DNA of 64,000 nucleotides from Flavobacterium plurextorum (GCF_002217395.1 NZ_MUHD01000006.1:1-64000), one strand, 5' to 3'; shown: positions 35,118 through 44,881, counted from the stretch's first letter. Translations and numbers: made by a program. Notes: generated from the sequence alone by a model not told the origin.

Positions 35118-38100
35118 TTAAAATTTCATCCTGCTGCTGCGTCTCATTTCCGAAAAAGAGCTCTCCTGCCATTTATCAGTATTGCATTCTGTAGCTGTGA
35201 GACGCTGTGATTCTTCACTGCTCTTTATTGGCAGTTGAATTACCGGAGCTGTATCCGTTAATTTTGTTTCATGACTGAGACTAGCCTCTTGCGGATTGGC
35301 TTCTTTCAATTGGTTCTCTTGAATTTTCAGGGCTATTTCCCTTTCCAGACTAGAGAGATCGCTTTTCATTTTTTGAAGCTCATCTTCCTGACTAAATACT
35401 CTTGTGGTTAATTTTTGTAATTCCGGCAGTTGGTTTTCAATATCATTCAGGGACTTTTGGTATTTAGACCTGAGATGTTCCACCTTATCAATAGCATTTA
35501 GAAAATGACGTGCTGCCAATTTTGGATTGTCCACATTTGGAGTTCCTCCATTGGAAGTATATTTAATACCATCTTCCAAACGTTGTGCATAAAAGCTGTT
35601 GGAGTAACGATACTGGTACAAACCATCATTTTGATAGGCTTCACGTTCTCTTTTTATATAGAGTCCAAAATCATATAACTTCCCAATTTGTTTGGCCTGG
35701 TTTTCTCCTTCGGGAGGTTTCCAGTTTTTATAGAGCAGGATAATTTCTTTGCCGATACTTTCAGGATCTGCTGTCTTGCATTCATACAACTCTATGGGAT
35801 TGGCTTTGGAACCATCAGGCTCATACTTCAGATTGTTTTTGTAAAAACTGTAATCAGCAGTTAGTTTGTCCAGAGTTTTAGTAGTGATTCCCTTTTCCTC
35901 CATTAGGTATTCAACCTGATATTTAGTTCTGGAAATTTCCTTGTAATGTGCTTTTTTAAGGCTTTCCATTACCGTTACTTTTTTCTCCAATTTTGATTTT
36001 TCCAGTAATGAAGTATCACCTGATAATACTGCGATATATTCTGAAAAGTTCATTCCACTTTGCTCGTCCATGGCTCCCTCATCAATAGTCCTCACATTAA
36101 GTTCACAGTTTTTCATCTGACTGATAAAAGTCTGTTTGTTCTTCAAAAGGTTGAATTTGTAATTGTCCAGGGATTGCTCTGTGGCATAGATGAAGTTCTT
36201 TACTTTATTACCATAATGCTGTTTGGCAACTTCGTTCCCTTGTCTGCTGCCTCGGCCATTGCGTTGTCCCAGATCTGATGGTCTCCAGGGAATATCCATA
36301 TGATGCATCGCCACAACACGCTTTTGCACATTAAGCCCGGTACCTGCTTTTTCTGTACTGCCCAGAAGAATACGTATCTCACCTGTATTCATTTTAGAAA
36401 ACAACTCCGGTTTCTTCTTATCGGTCCAGTCGTGTATATAGGTAATCTCATGAGCAGGGATATTAAAATCCCTTACCAATTTTTCTTTAAGGGCATCATA
36501 CATATTAAAGGCATCTGGCTTGGGTGTCCCGATATCCGAAAAAACAATCTGGGTGCCTTTATGCTCGATGGAAGCCTGATAAATTTCAGCCACATTTCTG
36601 GCGCATGTATTGACCTTATTATTCGGATGATCATCATATCTTTCATTTATCAGCCTCATATCGGCAGCCATTTTTTTAGCGTAATTAGTAGCTATTAGCA
36701 TCCTGCCTTTATCTTCCTGCTGTGTAAGAGGCGCCCTGCCGATAAGTGTCGCATTACCTGTTTTGGCAAACTGCATGAGTTGGGTAATGAACTCGGTTTG
36801 TTCCGGTGTCGGACTGACATTAATAAGTCGCTCTTCAATTTCAGGTTTGTCCAGATCAATATGTTTGGCTGTTTTGTAATCGGTTATCTCATTATAAAAC
36901 AGTGCCAGTTCCGGAACTTTAATAAAATGGCGAAAACGCTCCTTTGCAATAATCTCATTGGTGACCGAAAATTCAAAATCAGTTGTTTTTCTGGCAAAAA
37001 CAGCTGCCCATCCATCAAAGTTTTCAATATGCTGGCGTTCCATTTCTTTAGGTCGCAGGTATTTGAAAAGAAGGTACATTTCTGTCAGACTGTTTGAAAT
37101 AGGAGTACCTGAAAGAAAGGTCACACACAGATCAGAATCGAATTTTTCCTGAAGTGTGCGTACCGCAAATAACATGTTAAGCGCTTTTTGGCTTCCCTGC
37201 ATATTTCCAATTCCGGCAACACGGTCATGACGGGTAGTGAAAGTCAGGTTTTTGAATTTGTGAGATTCATCTACAAACAAATGATCAATCCCCATTTCTT
37301 TAAAGTTGATACCGATGTCCTTTTTATCTTCTATATCTTTGAGCAGTGTTTTTAGTCTGCCGTCCAGATTATTTTTTCGTATTTCAAGACCTTTTAATAT
37401 TTTTTTGGAAATATCGCCTCCCAGATCTCTAGCCGTATCAAGGTCCCGTTCTATGTTATCCAGCTCATTTTGTAAAATCTCTTTTTGTATTTCCGGTGAC
37501 TGCGGAATTTTACCAAATTGATCGTGCGTTAAAATGATACAGTCCCAATTATTATTTTTAATCTCATGGAAGAGCCTCATTCTTTTGGCCGGAGTAAAAT
37601 CATTTTCACCAGGTGCCAATATTCTTGCATTGGGATAAGCCTTTCGATAGGTTGCTGCAATTTGATTTACATTGGCATTCAATGCCAGTATTGCAGGTTT
37701 ATAAATAATCCCTAATCGTTTCATTTCATTGGCAGCGACAATCATGGTTAATGTTTTTCCAAGCCCAACCTCATGATCGATTAAAGCGCCACGGTTTTGA
37801 ATAATACGCCAGGCCGCATTTTTTTGAGAGCTGTACAAGTCATCAATTTCAAGTTCTTTTTTATCCAAACCCGGAAAGCTCAGATGGCTTCCGTCATACT
37901 CGCGTAATACATAACAATTGAACGTATTGTTATAAAGGCTTTCTAATTCGTTTTTCTCATTTACTGGTAACTCCTGCAGCCACTCAATAAAGCCGTTACG
38001 GATGTTTTCAATTTTTTGATGGGCAAGCTGTATGGCTTCATTATCGGGCAGTCGGATGGGTTTTCCGCCGGCTCCCTCAACTTCATAGGTGAAAAAGGGA

Positions 38101-40688
38101 GCCGTATTTTCGAGGGCATGCTCCAATATCGTGTAACCATAAGTGGTTCTGCCGCTTTTGGGAGTTACCGAAAATTCTCTGTCTATTTTTGTATTGTGAC
38201 CTGTACTTACTTTAAAGGTATCCAGAGATGGAAAATAATTAATTTCAGTTGGCTGGTCAAATAATTTTCCGGCAAAACTTTCATAGTATCGGTTGGGAAT
38301 CCATCGCTCGCCCAGATTGAAATCGAGTAATTCAAAAGGGATACGCTCCGGTTGTACTTTTTCCAGTGCCTGCAATCCTTTGTAGTATTGTGTGTTTTCA
38401 GGGTATAGCTGCACAGCCTGTTTAGCCTGTTGTAACTTTTCTACAACATTGCCGCTTAAATAGAGGTCTGAAGTTTCCCAATTCTGACCTGTAGGATTCA
38501 AATAAATATGATGGTTCAGACGTTCTATAACCTCGTTTTGTTCAAGTCCTGTTGCAGCAGTTATAAATCCTAAGTCAACAGCTCCTTTTTCATTCAGACT
38601 TCGGGCCAGCGCTTCAATCGGATCGTCTGTATAATAGCGTTCTTGCTGTTTTACTACAGACTCAATTAAAATATCAGACTTCACATAACGTTCGCCTTCT
38701 TTGCGTTCCAATGAAGAAAGAATGGTGAAACCGAAAGCGGAATCCTGCATGATTAACCTGCGATTCTCAGCACCGTTCAAAATACCATAATTGGAAACAA
38801 ATTTGGTATACTGCTCGTCTAGATTTTTCCGAACCTGTTCACTGCCAGCTTTATCTGATTGCTCTTTCTCAAACAATTCCAGATAATGATCCCGAATAGC
38901 AATATAGGAATCATAGAATTTTAGATTGCCTTGTGATACTAATGGCTGGAAAAAGGCCTGTTTTTGCTGCTCATTGATATCACTGATAATTCCAACGGAT
39001 TCTCCAACTCTAACAAGAGTACCTTCTGTATAAAAAGATTTCAATGAAGCAACTTCTTCATTGAGTCGTTTTTCAAGGTTAAAAGCAGGTTCAAGGGTTT
39101 TATCTCCTTCATAAATATATTTGTGATCATAGTATTGAAGGGTATTGGATAAAGCCAATAATTCATGTGGCAGTAATCCGCCATTCATCCAATTGGCTGA
39201 AAAGCCATCGATTTCTTTTACATTGGAATATAATTTATACAGGTATCGATTGGTCTTAATTTGTTTAGCAGTGATAAGCACCACATTTTCATGTGAGGGA
39301 TTATCATTTGTGCGTATGGTACTGAGTATTCGTGCTGTTTTTTTATCCACTACAGTTTCATCAAGAGGATTGATGTAATCCATAGCACGGTTGATATTCT
39401 CTGCAGGCACAGTATCAAACAAGCCAAGCTGGACTGAAATACCGCTTGCTTTACTCTCTGGCATGGGTAAATAAGTGAATTTTTGTCCGATTGCTTCAGC
39501 GGGCTGAACTATCTCCGTTTTTTGAGCCTTCTCAAAGCGTTCGGGGTTAAAGTTTTCTTTTAATCCTTTGGTAATATTTTCACCAAGGTAGTTTCCAATA
39601 GAATTGATAGCACCGTTTTGTCTCACACTTTGATGCGCCTGTCCGTATTGGTTTTTACCGGCTTGTATTTCATTACCAATTAGGAGCTCTTCTCTATTGT
39701 GCAGATATTTATTAATACTGTATTTTCCAAATTCATTTTCCAGTTCAACGGTTTGCAGCAGCTCATTTTCATTGTCAGACAGCGTTTGTTTATGCTCATT
39801 TTTCTGAACAATAAGCAGATGATTAGGAGCATCGGTATTTCCCGTTTCCTTCATCAGGTTATCAGGCATAACTGCTATACTCACAAAATCCGCATTTTGA
39901 AAAAGATATTCTCGCACGCTCTGATTAGAAGGACTGTTCAAAAAACCGTCTGTTGTAATATAAGCCATAAGACCACCATCAGCTAGTTTGTCCAGTCCTT
40001 TTGCAAAGAAGTAATTGTGAATTTTCCCCGAAATAGTTTTATCGGGATAGGCTTCGTCATATACAGAAAAATTACCAAAAGGAATATTGCTGACCACAAG
40101 ATCATAACTACCGTTATCATTTGTTGGCGCTTGTTCGAGCCCTATTACATGAGTGGTATTTTGGGTTGAAAGTGTACTGTTTAATGCTGAAAGCACTAGT
40201 CCGCTTAATTGGTCTTTTTCCACAGCAGTAATTTGTTCCAAATTTGAAAATGCGCTGTCTGCTTCAGTGATAAAAATACCTGATCCTGCTGATGGCTCGT
40301 ATAATCTTTTAGGATTAATACCTTGTTCTTCCAAAGCAGTGTACAAAGTTTTAGGTACAATTTCCGGCGTATAAAATGCAGTAAGGACACTATTGCGAAG
40401 TGAAGAAACAACTGAATTATAATCTTTTTCAGAATAGTGTTCCTGCAATAATTCATGCAGTCTTGTCATTTCTGCATACAGCTTCAGGTCTTCTCTTGTA
40501 GCTCCGGATTTTATCCAGTCTTCGGTAGTACCATTTGGATATAATACAGCCTTGATACCTCCAAAGCCGGCATAGCCTTTAAGTGCTGCAACCGCTTCTT
40601 CCGATAAAGCATCACCTTGCTGCCATTGCATTGCAATGGTAATCGCCTGGATATTGGCGCTTAATTTTTGGGATAGATTGTAAGCCAT
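35118..40688 (-). CDS. Giant N6-DNA methylase / SNF2-type helicase fusion (DarB-like)
   Basis: This 1856-residue fusion begins with a gamma-class N6-adenine methylase. Motif I is [10 protein letters not shown] (130-139), and the catalytic motif reads SNIPFG (about 200-205; usual NPPF/Y). A middle region of unknown function follows (about 350-900). The SNF2-type helicase has DHEVGLGKT (about 970), [10 protein letters not shown] (about 1138) and [19 protein letters not shown] (about 1470-1490). The tail is coiled coil (about 1740-1830). The order resembles phage P1 DarB, which protects incoming DNA from restriction. Its place inside the transfer operon supports protection or processing of transferred DNA. 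No specificity domain is recognised. Confidence 0.87.
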   Translation of the reverse strand: MAYNLSQKLSANIQAITIAMQWQQGDALSEEAVAALKGYAGFGGIKAVLYPNGTTEDWIKSGATREDLKLYAEMTRLHELLQEHYSEKDYNSVVSSLRNSVLTAFYTPEIVPKTLYTALEEQGINPKRLYEPSAGSGIFITEADSAFSNLEQITAVEKDQLSGLVLSALNSTLSTQNTTHVIGLEQAPTNDNGSYDLVVSNIPFGNFSVYDEAYPDKTISGKIHNYFFAKGLDKLADGGLMAYITTDGFLNSPSNQSVREYLFQNADFVSIAVMPDNLMKETGNTDAPNHLLIVQKNEHKQTLSDNENELLQTVELENEFGKYSINKYLHNREELLIGNEIQAGKNQYGQAHQSVRQNGAINSIGNYLGENITKGLKENFNPERFEKAQKTEIVQPAEAIGQKFTYLPMPESKASGISVQLGLFDTVPAENINRAMDYINPLDETVVDKKTARILSTIRTNDNPSHENVVLITAKQIKTNRYLYKLYSNVKEIDGFSANWMNGGLLPHELLALSNTLQYYDHKYIYEGDKTLEPAFNLEKRLNEEVASLKSFYTEGTLVRVGESVGIISDINEQQKQAFFQPLVSQGNLKFYDSYIAIRDHYLELFEKEQSDKAGSEQVRKNLDEQYTKFVSNYGILNGAENRRLIMQDSAFGFTILSSLERKEGERYVKSDILIESVVKQQERYYTDDPIEALARSLNEKGAVDLGFITAATGLEQNEVIERLNHHIYLNPTGQNWETSDLYLSGNVVEKLQQAKQAVQLYPENTQYYKGLQALEKVQPERIPFELLDFNLGERWIPNRYYESFAGKLFDQPTEINYFPSLDTFKVSTGHNTKIDREFSVTPKSGRTTYGYTILEHALENTAPFFTYEVEGAGGKPIRLPDNEAIQLAHQKIENIRNGFIEWLQELPVNEKNELESLYNNTFNCYVLREYDGSHLSFPGLDKKELEIDDLYSSQKNAAWRIIQNRGALIDHEVGLGKTLTMIVAANEMKRLGIIYKPAILALNANVNQIAATYRKAYPNARILAPGENDFTPAKRMRLFHEIKNNNWDCIILTHDQFGKIPQSPEIQKEILQNELDNIERDLDTARDLGGDISKKILKGLEIRKNNLDGRLKTLLKDIEDKKDIGINFKEMGIDHLFVDESHKFKNLTFTTRHDRVAGIGNMQGSQKALNMLFAVRTLQEKFDSDLCVTFLSGTPISNSLTEMYLLFKYLRPKEMERQHIENFDGWAAVFARKTTDFEFSVTNEIIAKERFRHFIKVPELALFYNEITDYKTAKHIDLDKPEIEERLINVSPTPEQTEFITQLMQFAKTGNATLIGRAPLTQQEDKGRMLIATNYAKKMAADMRLINERYDDHPNNKVNTCARNVAEIYQASIEHKGTQIVFSDIGTPKPDAFNMYDALKEKLVRDFNIPAHEITYIHDWTDKKKPELFSKMNTGEIRILLGSTEKAGTGLNVQKRVVAMHHMDIPWRPSDLGQRNGRGSRQGNEVAKQHYGNKVKNFIYATEQSLDNYKFNLLKNKQTFISQMKNCELNVRTIDEGAMDEQSGMNFSEYIAVLSGDTSLLEKSKLEKKVTVMESLKKAHYKEISRTKYQVEYLMEEKGITTKTLDKLTADYSFYKNNLKYEPDGSKANPIELYECKTADPESIGKEIILLYKNWKPPEGENQAKQIGKLYDFGLYIKREREAYQNDGLYQYRYSNSFYAQRLEDGIKYTSNGGTPNVDNPKLAARHFLNAIDKVEHLRSKYQKSLNDIENQLPELQKLTTRVFSQEDELQKMKSDLSSLEREIALKIQENQLKEANPQEASLSHETKLTDTAPVIQLPIKSSEESQRLTATECNTDKWQESSFSEMRRSSRMKF

Positions 40689-40726
40689 AATTACTCCTTT
40701 TCATACTACACACTGCTGTAAACAGC

Positions 40727-41155
40727 TCAACTCACATAGTCAGCAATCTGACCGATAAGGGCATTTCTTAAATTAGGATCTTCTTCATTTTCTTTAGTAA
40801 AACCAATAGTTTCAAAAACAGGCCTGCAGCTTTCCATAAGATTCATTACCTCATATGTCAGGATACCTGATTCCTGAAAAGCGGTATAGGTTTTCTCAAA
40901 CTCATCTGAAAGCAACGAGCGGATATATAAAAACCGGGAAGGTTTCAGATCTTCGGTAAGTACATTGAGACAGATTTCTTCGATGATGTATTTAGGTGTA
41001 CCATCAGATAACATATCCTCCAATATGGATTTTACACTACTTATTTTCTCATTGAGATAATCCAATACACTATAATCTTCCTGTAGTGTAAACATCAAAT
41101 CTGGATTGTTGTGGATAATGTAAAACCATAACTTTTCTTTGAGTAAATCTTCCAT
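40727..41155 (-). CDS. DUF1896-like small protein of Bacteroidota mobile elements
   Basis: I chose the ATG at 41155 (MEDLLKEKLWFYIIHNNPDL, 142 residues). The longer reading would overlap traE. The blocks YIIEEICLNVLTEDLKPSRFLYIRSLLSDEFE and LMESCRPVFETIGF match the pattern I recall for DUF1896, a family often found beside the large methylase-helicase genes. It is helical, acidic and cytoplasmic. It may be a partner of the 1856-residue protein downstream; function unknown. Confidence 0.68.
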   Translation of the reverse strand: MEDLLKEKLWFYIIHNNPDLMFTLQEDYSVLDYLNEKISSVKSILEDMLSDGTPKYIIEEICLNVLTEDLKPSRFLYIRSLLSDEFEKTYTAFQESGILTYEVMNLMESCRPVFETIGFTKENEEDPNLRNALIGQIADYVS

Positions 41156-41166
41156 AACGATTTGTT

Positions 41167-41511
41167 TTAAATCCCAAAGAAGGATTTGATTACGGTAGCC
41201 ACTACCACCAGAAAAACACAACTGCCAAACCAGGCTGCCGCTACTTTTCCAGTATCGGGATCACCGGCGTTCCATTTTTGATATACTTTCACAGCACCAA
41301 TAAGACCTAATAATGCCCCTACGGCATACATCAGTTCCGTTCCTGCATCAAAGTAACTTCGAACCTGCTGATTGGCTTCGTTAATTCCTGCCAGACCATC
41401 CTGGGCGTAGGTTTCATAACTGATTACAAAAAGTAATTGTGCCAGAAGCGTACAGATACTATTTGTTTTTTGCTCAATAAACTTTTTAAAATTCCAGTTC
41501 CATTTTTTCAT
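41167..41511 (-). CDS. traE: Conjugative transposon protein TraE (DUF4134, VirB2-like pilin)
   Basis: This 114-residue protein has a long basic signal sequence (about 1-36, ending ETYAQ) and the TraE pattern GLAGINEANQQVRSYFDAGTELMYAVGALLGLIGAVKVYQKWNAGDPDTGKVAAAWFGSCVFLVVVATVIKSFFG. The mature form has two hydrophobic helices like VirB2 pilins. It is the first core gene of the transfer operon. A folded RNA-like segment lies directly upstream of it. Confidence 0.94.
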   Translation of the reverse strand: MKKWNWNFKKFIEQKTNSICTLLAQLLFVISYETYAQDGLAGINEANQQVRSYFDAGTELMYAVGALLGLIGAVKVYQKWNAGDPDTGKVAAAWFGSCVFLVVVATVIKSFFGI

Positions 41512-41548
41512 CGCACATTTATTTTAAAATTTAAAAAATCAGATAAAA

Positions 41549-41634
41549 AACGGAGGTGTAGCCGCTGTCGCAGTTCCACTTTCCTGTTACATCTGCCATA
41601 CTGCGCGGGGATGGACAGGGGCGATTCCTCCGTT
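41549..41634 (-). ncRNA. Structured leader of unknown class upstream of traE
   Basis: Read on the minus strand, AACGGAGG (41634-41627) pairs with CCTCCGTT (41556-41549). Inside, GCCCCTGT (41622-41615) pairs with ACAGCGGC (41568-41561) with one mismatch, and CGCAGT (41605-41600) pairs with ACTGCG (41574-41569). A CCTGT in the P2 strand could also reach ACAGG in the apical loop (41581-41585) as an alternative fold. A T6 run follows. The segment is GC-rich in an AT-rich gap and has no ORF. It may be an attenuator or riboswitch-like element; I recognise no named class. Confidence 0.5.
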
Positions 41635-41649
41635 AAATTGTTTTAGAGA

Positions 41650-42129
41650 TTATTCCCAAAGGGCTTCTGCTTCCTTCTGTGTTAAATTGATTGATTCAAG
41701 TTTGTCGCATTCTGAGACTATCAGTTCGCTTACTGAAGAATTAAAAGGGGAATTTTTCACTGAGGGAAATTCTCTTAGAAGAAGCTGCAGATAATAGGTA
41801 AATTCTTTTTTGACTAATTTTTTCTTTGCAGCATCTGCGATAAAACTTTTTAATCGTCCCACCAGAGCATCAACATCCTGAAAAGTGATGTCAAATTCTC
41901 CCAAGGAGTTTTGGTCTGAAATTGCTTCAGGTGATTCCTGATACTTTAATTCAGATTGAGGATCTTGGTAATTTGAGTCTTCAAATCCGCGGAATTGAAG
42001 TTTCCGCTTTCCTGATATGACTTCTTTGAGGTCATCAAAATAAAATCGAAATCCAACAAATAAATACCAGCTTGCCAATAGCAGAATAACTACAACTATG
42101 TAATTACCCCATGAAATGTTTGTAAACAT
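41650..42129 (-). CDS. Single-pass membrane protein at head of tra operon (TraD position)
   Basis: This 159-residue protein has one N-terminal membrane helix (YIVVVILLLASWYLFVGFRFYF, about 10-31) and a cytoplasmic acidic, helical domain (DVDALVGRLKSFIADAAKKKLVKKEFTYYLQLLLREFP). Small proteins of this design precede traE in Bacteroidota conjugative elements. The sequence is not well conserved, so I leave the gene unnamed. It appears to be the first gene of the operon; the cassette-like region lies upstream across a terminator. Confidence 0.65.
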   Translation of the reverse strand: MFTNISWGNYIVVVILLLASWYLFVGFRFYFDDLKEVISGKRKLQFRGFEDSNYQDPQSELKYQESPEAISDQNSLGEFDITFQDVDALVGRLKSFIADAAKKKLVKKEFTYYLQLLLREFPSVKNSPFNSSVSELIVSECDKLESINLTQKEAEALWE

Positions 42130-42244
42130 ACCTCATCATTTTATCGTTCTACATTAGTTCTCACAATCCCGGCAAATGGATAATTCCAAACCAGGTTCTT
42201 CATCATTACAAGGCAAAGAAACGATAGAGATAAAACTGCCACAA

Positions 42245-42277
42245 GTACAACTTTTTGTTGTACCCCAATTGTACCCC
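42245..42277. promoter_or_regulatory. Hairpin with tandem GTACCCC words before the tra operon
   Basis: GTACAAC (42245-42251) pairs with GTTGTAC (42257-42263) over a T5 loop. The word GTACCCC occurs at 42260-42266 and again at 42271-42277, followed by GAACCCCC. It lies about 115-150 bases upstream of the first tra gene. An operator or transfer-origin role is possible from position only. Confidence 0.4.
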
Positions 42278-42318
42278 GTTGAACCCCCAGTAAAATCAAG
42301 GAGAAAAAAAATTAAAAA

Positions 42319-42355
42319 AATGTAAAAAATAAAAAAGCCTCCCGAATGGAAGGCT
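42319..42355 (-). terminator. Terminator at the end of the cassette region
   Basis: On the minus strand AGCCTTCC pairs with GGGAGGCT (42355-42336) over an ATTC loop, followed by a long T-rich run. It insulates the tra operon from transcription coming out of the minus-strand gene at 42448-42837. Confidence 0.88.
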
Positions 42356-42447
42356 GATTTGATTATGAGATAATTTTTTTAGGATAATTTTTTATGTCCT
42401 AAAATGTAAAAAAAAGGAATTTATAATCTATGGTAGTTATAGGCACT

Positions 42448-42837
42448 TTATTTAGATATTTCATTTCCAGGTTCTTCTTCAAAATCATCCTCAGAATCAT
42501 TTGGAATATTATTCTCTTTAAAATCCTTTAAAGCACTATTTAGTGCAAATATTACAGAACTATAAACGTCTTTAGAACTTGGAAGTGATGTTAATTTGCC
42601 AGGACTTATCCAATATCTTTTCATCGGAATGGTTAATTCAAATAATCCGTTTTTTTCTGTGAGAGAATTAACAATTTGTTTTTCAATAGATGAAGATATA
42701 ATAAATTCAACGTTAACGTTTAAAACTTCAACAAAAGGCTTAAAATCTTCTCTATAATCAATTATTTTAAGCACCAAGCTATCAAGATATTCTACTTTTC
42801 GTATTTCTTCAGGAAGTTTTAGATTTATTTTTGCCAT
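42448..42837 (-). CDS. Hypothetical cassette protein
   Basis: I chose the ATG at 42837 (MAKINLKLPEEIRKVEYLDSLVLKI, 130 residues). An ATG at 42876 is also possible. The protein is soluble with mixed alpha/beta character and an acidic tail (DSEDDFEEEPGNEISK). No known family is recognised. It is the last gene of the cassette-like array. Its stop is followed by GCCTATAAC, which resembles the first core of an attC-like site, then by a terminator. Base composition is more AT-rich than the tra operon. Confidence 0.6.
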   Translation of the reverse strand: MAKINLKLPEEIRKVEYLDSLVLKIIDYREDFKPFVEVLNVNVEFIISSSIEKQIVNSLTEKNGLFELTIPMKRYWISPGKLTSLPSSKDVYSSVIFALNSALKDFKENNIPNDSEDDFEEEPGNEISK

Positions 42838-42887
42838 ATTTTTTATTAATTTTAATAAGTGTCCTTTTTTTTGCATCTTAAGTTCCC

Positions 42888-43001
42888 GCAACTAACGTAA
42901 TCTTCAATTTACCAAGGCAAGTATTTTAGGGTAAACAAAATATGATGAAATAACGTTAATTCAACAAAATTTGCAAATTGCGTCAGACTTAGGTTGGTAG
43001 C
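42888..43001 (-). other. attC-like palindrome A (cassette boundary)
   Basis: In gene direction the segment starts GCTACCAAC (43001-42993), has inner arms CAATTT and AAATTG, and ends CGTTAGTTGC (42897-42888). The ends show the AAC...GTTAG pair of integron attC cores, with imperfect pairing between. It fills the gap between two unrelated minus-strand genes. Confidence 0.5.
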
Positions 43002-43011
43002 ATTTTTTTAT

Positions 43012-43740
43012 TTATTTCAATTCTACAAATTTACCTTTCTCATCATTGAATTTCATAATAGAATTTGGAACAATAGATTTGAAATCTGTTGTTTTATACT
43101 TAATTGATATACTTGGATTACTATATGAATCTGAACTTTTTTGCAAACCAAATGTAAGTTCATAATTGTTTTGATTATCTTTAGTAATAGCTTTTAATCT
43201 GTCAGTTAGTAGAAAACTTCCTTTTCCTCCAATTTTTTCTAGAAGCAAATTCAGTTTTTGGTTATCAGTTTCATTAAGCTTAAAATCAATATTTTTCATT
43301 TCATTATTTTCCAGTAAAAAATATTTTTGTCTTAAAGAAGAGTTAGTTCCATAATTAAATTCAAAAACAAATAAATTCTTATTTGTAACTCTTTGATCCA
43401 TTTTATTAATTGGAGGTGTACTTATTTCACTATTCCAAAAATCACTATCTATTTTATCGAAATCTAAATAGTTATATTTAGTTAAACCAAATTTATCTTC
43501 AAGTAATTTATTAATAATAAAATTAAAGTTTTTTTCAGATAAGCCTTTTAATTTGCTTTCACTTTTGAATTCTGCAATTTTTTCATCATTCGCTCTTTTC
43601 TCTTCTTCTTCTATATTTTGATTTATGTTTTTTGATTTAGTAATATTTTCAACTTTAACTTCTTGAGAAGTTTTATCTTCAGATTTTTTTTGACAAGCAA
43701 CAATTGAAATTAGTAATGCAGAAATAAGAATTTTTTTCAT
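43012..43740 (-). CDS. Hypothetical lipoprotein in cassette-like unit
   Basis: This 242-residue protein has a lipobox (MKKILISALLISIVACQKK, Cys 17) and a Lys/Glu-rich linker (about 20-70). The folded domain includes SEKNFNFIINKLLEDKFGLTKYNYLDFDKI and LNLLLEKIGGKGSFLLTDRLKAITKD. No family is recognised. It stands alone between attC-like sites A and B. An immunity or envelope role is possible, but nothing in the sequence shows it. Confidence 0.65.
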   Translation of the reverse strand: MKKILISALLISIVACQKKSEDKTSQEVKVENITKSKNINQNIEEEEKRANDEKIAEFKSESKLKGLSEKNFNFIINKLLEDKFGLTKYNYLDFDKIDSDFWNSEISTPPINKMDQRVTNKNLFVFEFNYGTNSSLRQKYFLLENNEMKNIDFKLNETDNQKLNLLLEKIGGKGSFLLTDRLKAITKDNQNNYELTFGLQKSSDSYSNPSISIKYKTTDFKSIVPNSIMKFNDEKGKFVELK

Positions 43741-43789
43741 TTTTTAATGTTTAATTATTGGTTTAGTTTTTATTTAGTTTTGCAAAATA

Positions 43790-43862
43790 GCTCCCAACCT
43801 AGTAAAGCCGAGATTATTGACTAGATTTATTCTTACATTAATGGACAGCTAATAGTTGTTAC
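43790..43862 (-). other. attC-like palindrome B (cassette boundary)
   Basis: In gene direction it starts GTAACAACTATTAGCTG (43862-43846) and ends CGGCTTTACTAGGTTGGGAG (43810-43791). CTA/TAG and AGCTG/CGGCT form arms with unequal spacers, and the ends carry AAC and GTTGGG. The length of 73 bases is usual for integron attC sites. Confidence 0.45.
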
Positions 43863-43919
43863 AATTAGTTATTTAAAAATTTGTTTTTCTATTTTTGATA
43901 TTACTATTTTTATCCATGC

Positions 43920-44030
43920 TTAAATTACAAGAAATTCATCGTCATTAAATTCAAATGAAGTTTCATTTTAGATTATTATGTCTTCTGGAAGTCTTTTTTG
44001 AATTTCTTTTATGTACGTTCGTATGTTCAT
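43920..44030 (-). pseudogene. Small ORF with in-frame stop (possible decayed gene)
   Basis: From the ATG at 44030 the frame reads MNIRTYIKEIQKRLPEDIII, then one TAA, then continues NETSFEFNDDEFLVI to a second TAA at 43920. The text is plausible coding sequence on both sides of the stop. It lies 12 bases after the stop of the gene at 44042-44377. Either it is a 20-residue gene with coding-like sequence after it, or a 36-residue gene broken by one base change. Confidence 0.45.
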
Positions 44031-44041
44031 TTTAGTTAAGA

Positions 44042-44377
44042 TTACCATTTAATATTTTCATAATCAATATCCTCATCATTTATTTCAAGATTTTCGATTT
44101 CGCATTCTAATCTTTTCGCTTCATTTTCTAGATTAATGGTATAAGATTTATATTCTTCGCTAAATACAACTGAACGCATTAATAATTCGGGTAATTTTCT
44201 AAATGCTTTTTTTTCGCCATTCATTCTAAAATAATCAGTATTTATACTTCTCATAAACTGATATAAATAATTATTTCCTGCATGAATTCCATCAGAAATG
44301 AAATATGTTAATTTTTCTGCGCCAATTTTATCATATTTATTCATTGCATTTTCAAGCCAAAATTCGATATGCAACAT
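44042..44377 (-). CDS. Hypothetical cassette protein
   Basis: This 111-residue soluble protein is mostly helical (KIGAEKLTYFISDGIHAGNNYLYQFMRSINTDYF, then FSEEYKSYTINLENEAKRLECEIENLEI). It starts three bases after the upstream gene ends, so the two are translationally linked and form one cassette-like unit. The acidic C-terminus ends DEDIDYENIKW. No family is recognised. The tight pairing suggests a protein-partner pair. Confidence 0.6.
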   Translation of the reverse strand: MLHIEFWLENAMNKYDKIGAEKLTYFISDGIHAGNNYLYQFMRSINTDYFRMNGEKKAFRKLPELLMRSVVFSEEYKSYTINLENEAKRLECEIENLEINDEDIDYENIKW

Positions 44378-44380
44378 TAG

Positions 44381-44719
44381 TTATAAATCCATTTTATTGT
44401 TTTCAGTATAACGCATATTATATCTTAATGCGCTTAATGAAAATAAAAAATGAACCCAAGATATTTCAACTCCCAAATATTCAATTTTCTCTAATGAAAA
44501 ATGACTATTGGATTTTTTTAGGCGACTTCCCTCATAGCATTTTCGGATTTCATATGAAAAACCACTAATTAATTTATCTCTATTTTCAAAGCCAACTTTT
44601 GCTAATGTATTTTCACTATTCCAAAATTTTGAAATAGTTTTATGCAAAAAAACTATGTCATCATAATTCCCCCATAATTCTATCCCAAAACCTTTTTTAG
44701 TAGGTAAAATGTAAATCAT
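44381..44719 (-). CDS. Hypothetical cassette protein, DUF6904-like by pattern
   Basis: This 112-residue soluble protein begins MIYILPTKKGFGIELWGNYDDIVFLHKTI. From memory the pattern resembles a small bacterial family (DUF6904); this is unconfirmed. A middle helix (NRDKLISGFSYEIRKCYEG) and the block EIEYLGVEISWVHFLFSLSALRYNM-like end follow. It is the first gene of a two-gene unit bounded by attC-like sites B and C. Function unknown. Confidence 0.58.
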   Translation of the reverse strand: MIYILPTKKGFGIELWGNYDDIVFLHKTISKFWNSENTLAKVGFENRDKLISGFSYEIRKCYEGSRLKKSNSHFSLEKIEYLGVEISWVHFLFSLSALRYNMRYTENNKMDL

Positions 44720-44744
44720 ATTTTCTATTTTTTTTGTAAAATAT

Positions 44745-44873
44745 CCCCAAACGTTCTGGGACTAAAGCGGGTTTTGGACTAAATTAAGTCCTATTTTTCT
44801 GATTTGCCAAATTTCAAAAATACAAAATCAATTGCCATTAAGACAATTGCCCAAATCCTTTGTAGCTGTTACC
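44745..44873 (-). other. attC-like palindrome C (cassette boundary)
   Basis: In gene direction it starts GGTAACAGCTACAAAGG (44873-44857) and ends GAACGTTTGGGG (44756-44745). Arms are CTA-c-AAAG against CTTT-TAG and TTTGG against CCAAA. One strand therefore carries an unpaired base, as the extrahelical bases of true attC sites do. The 129-base length fits integron sites. Confidence 0.55.
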
Positions 44874-44881
44874 AGAAGTTT

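Noticed and set aside
35118..40688. Type I or type IIG restriction enzyme
   Set aside because: Methylase plus helicase motifs are present, but no nuclease motif or specificity domain was recognised, and the gene is embedded in the tra operon.
41549..41634. Cobalamin riboswitch or hammerhead ribozyme upstream of traE
   Set aside because: Some words look alike (CCCCGCGCAGTA), but the B12-box order and the hammerhead core (CTGATGA, GAAA) are absent; kept only as an unassigned structure.
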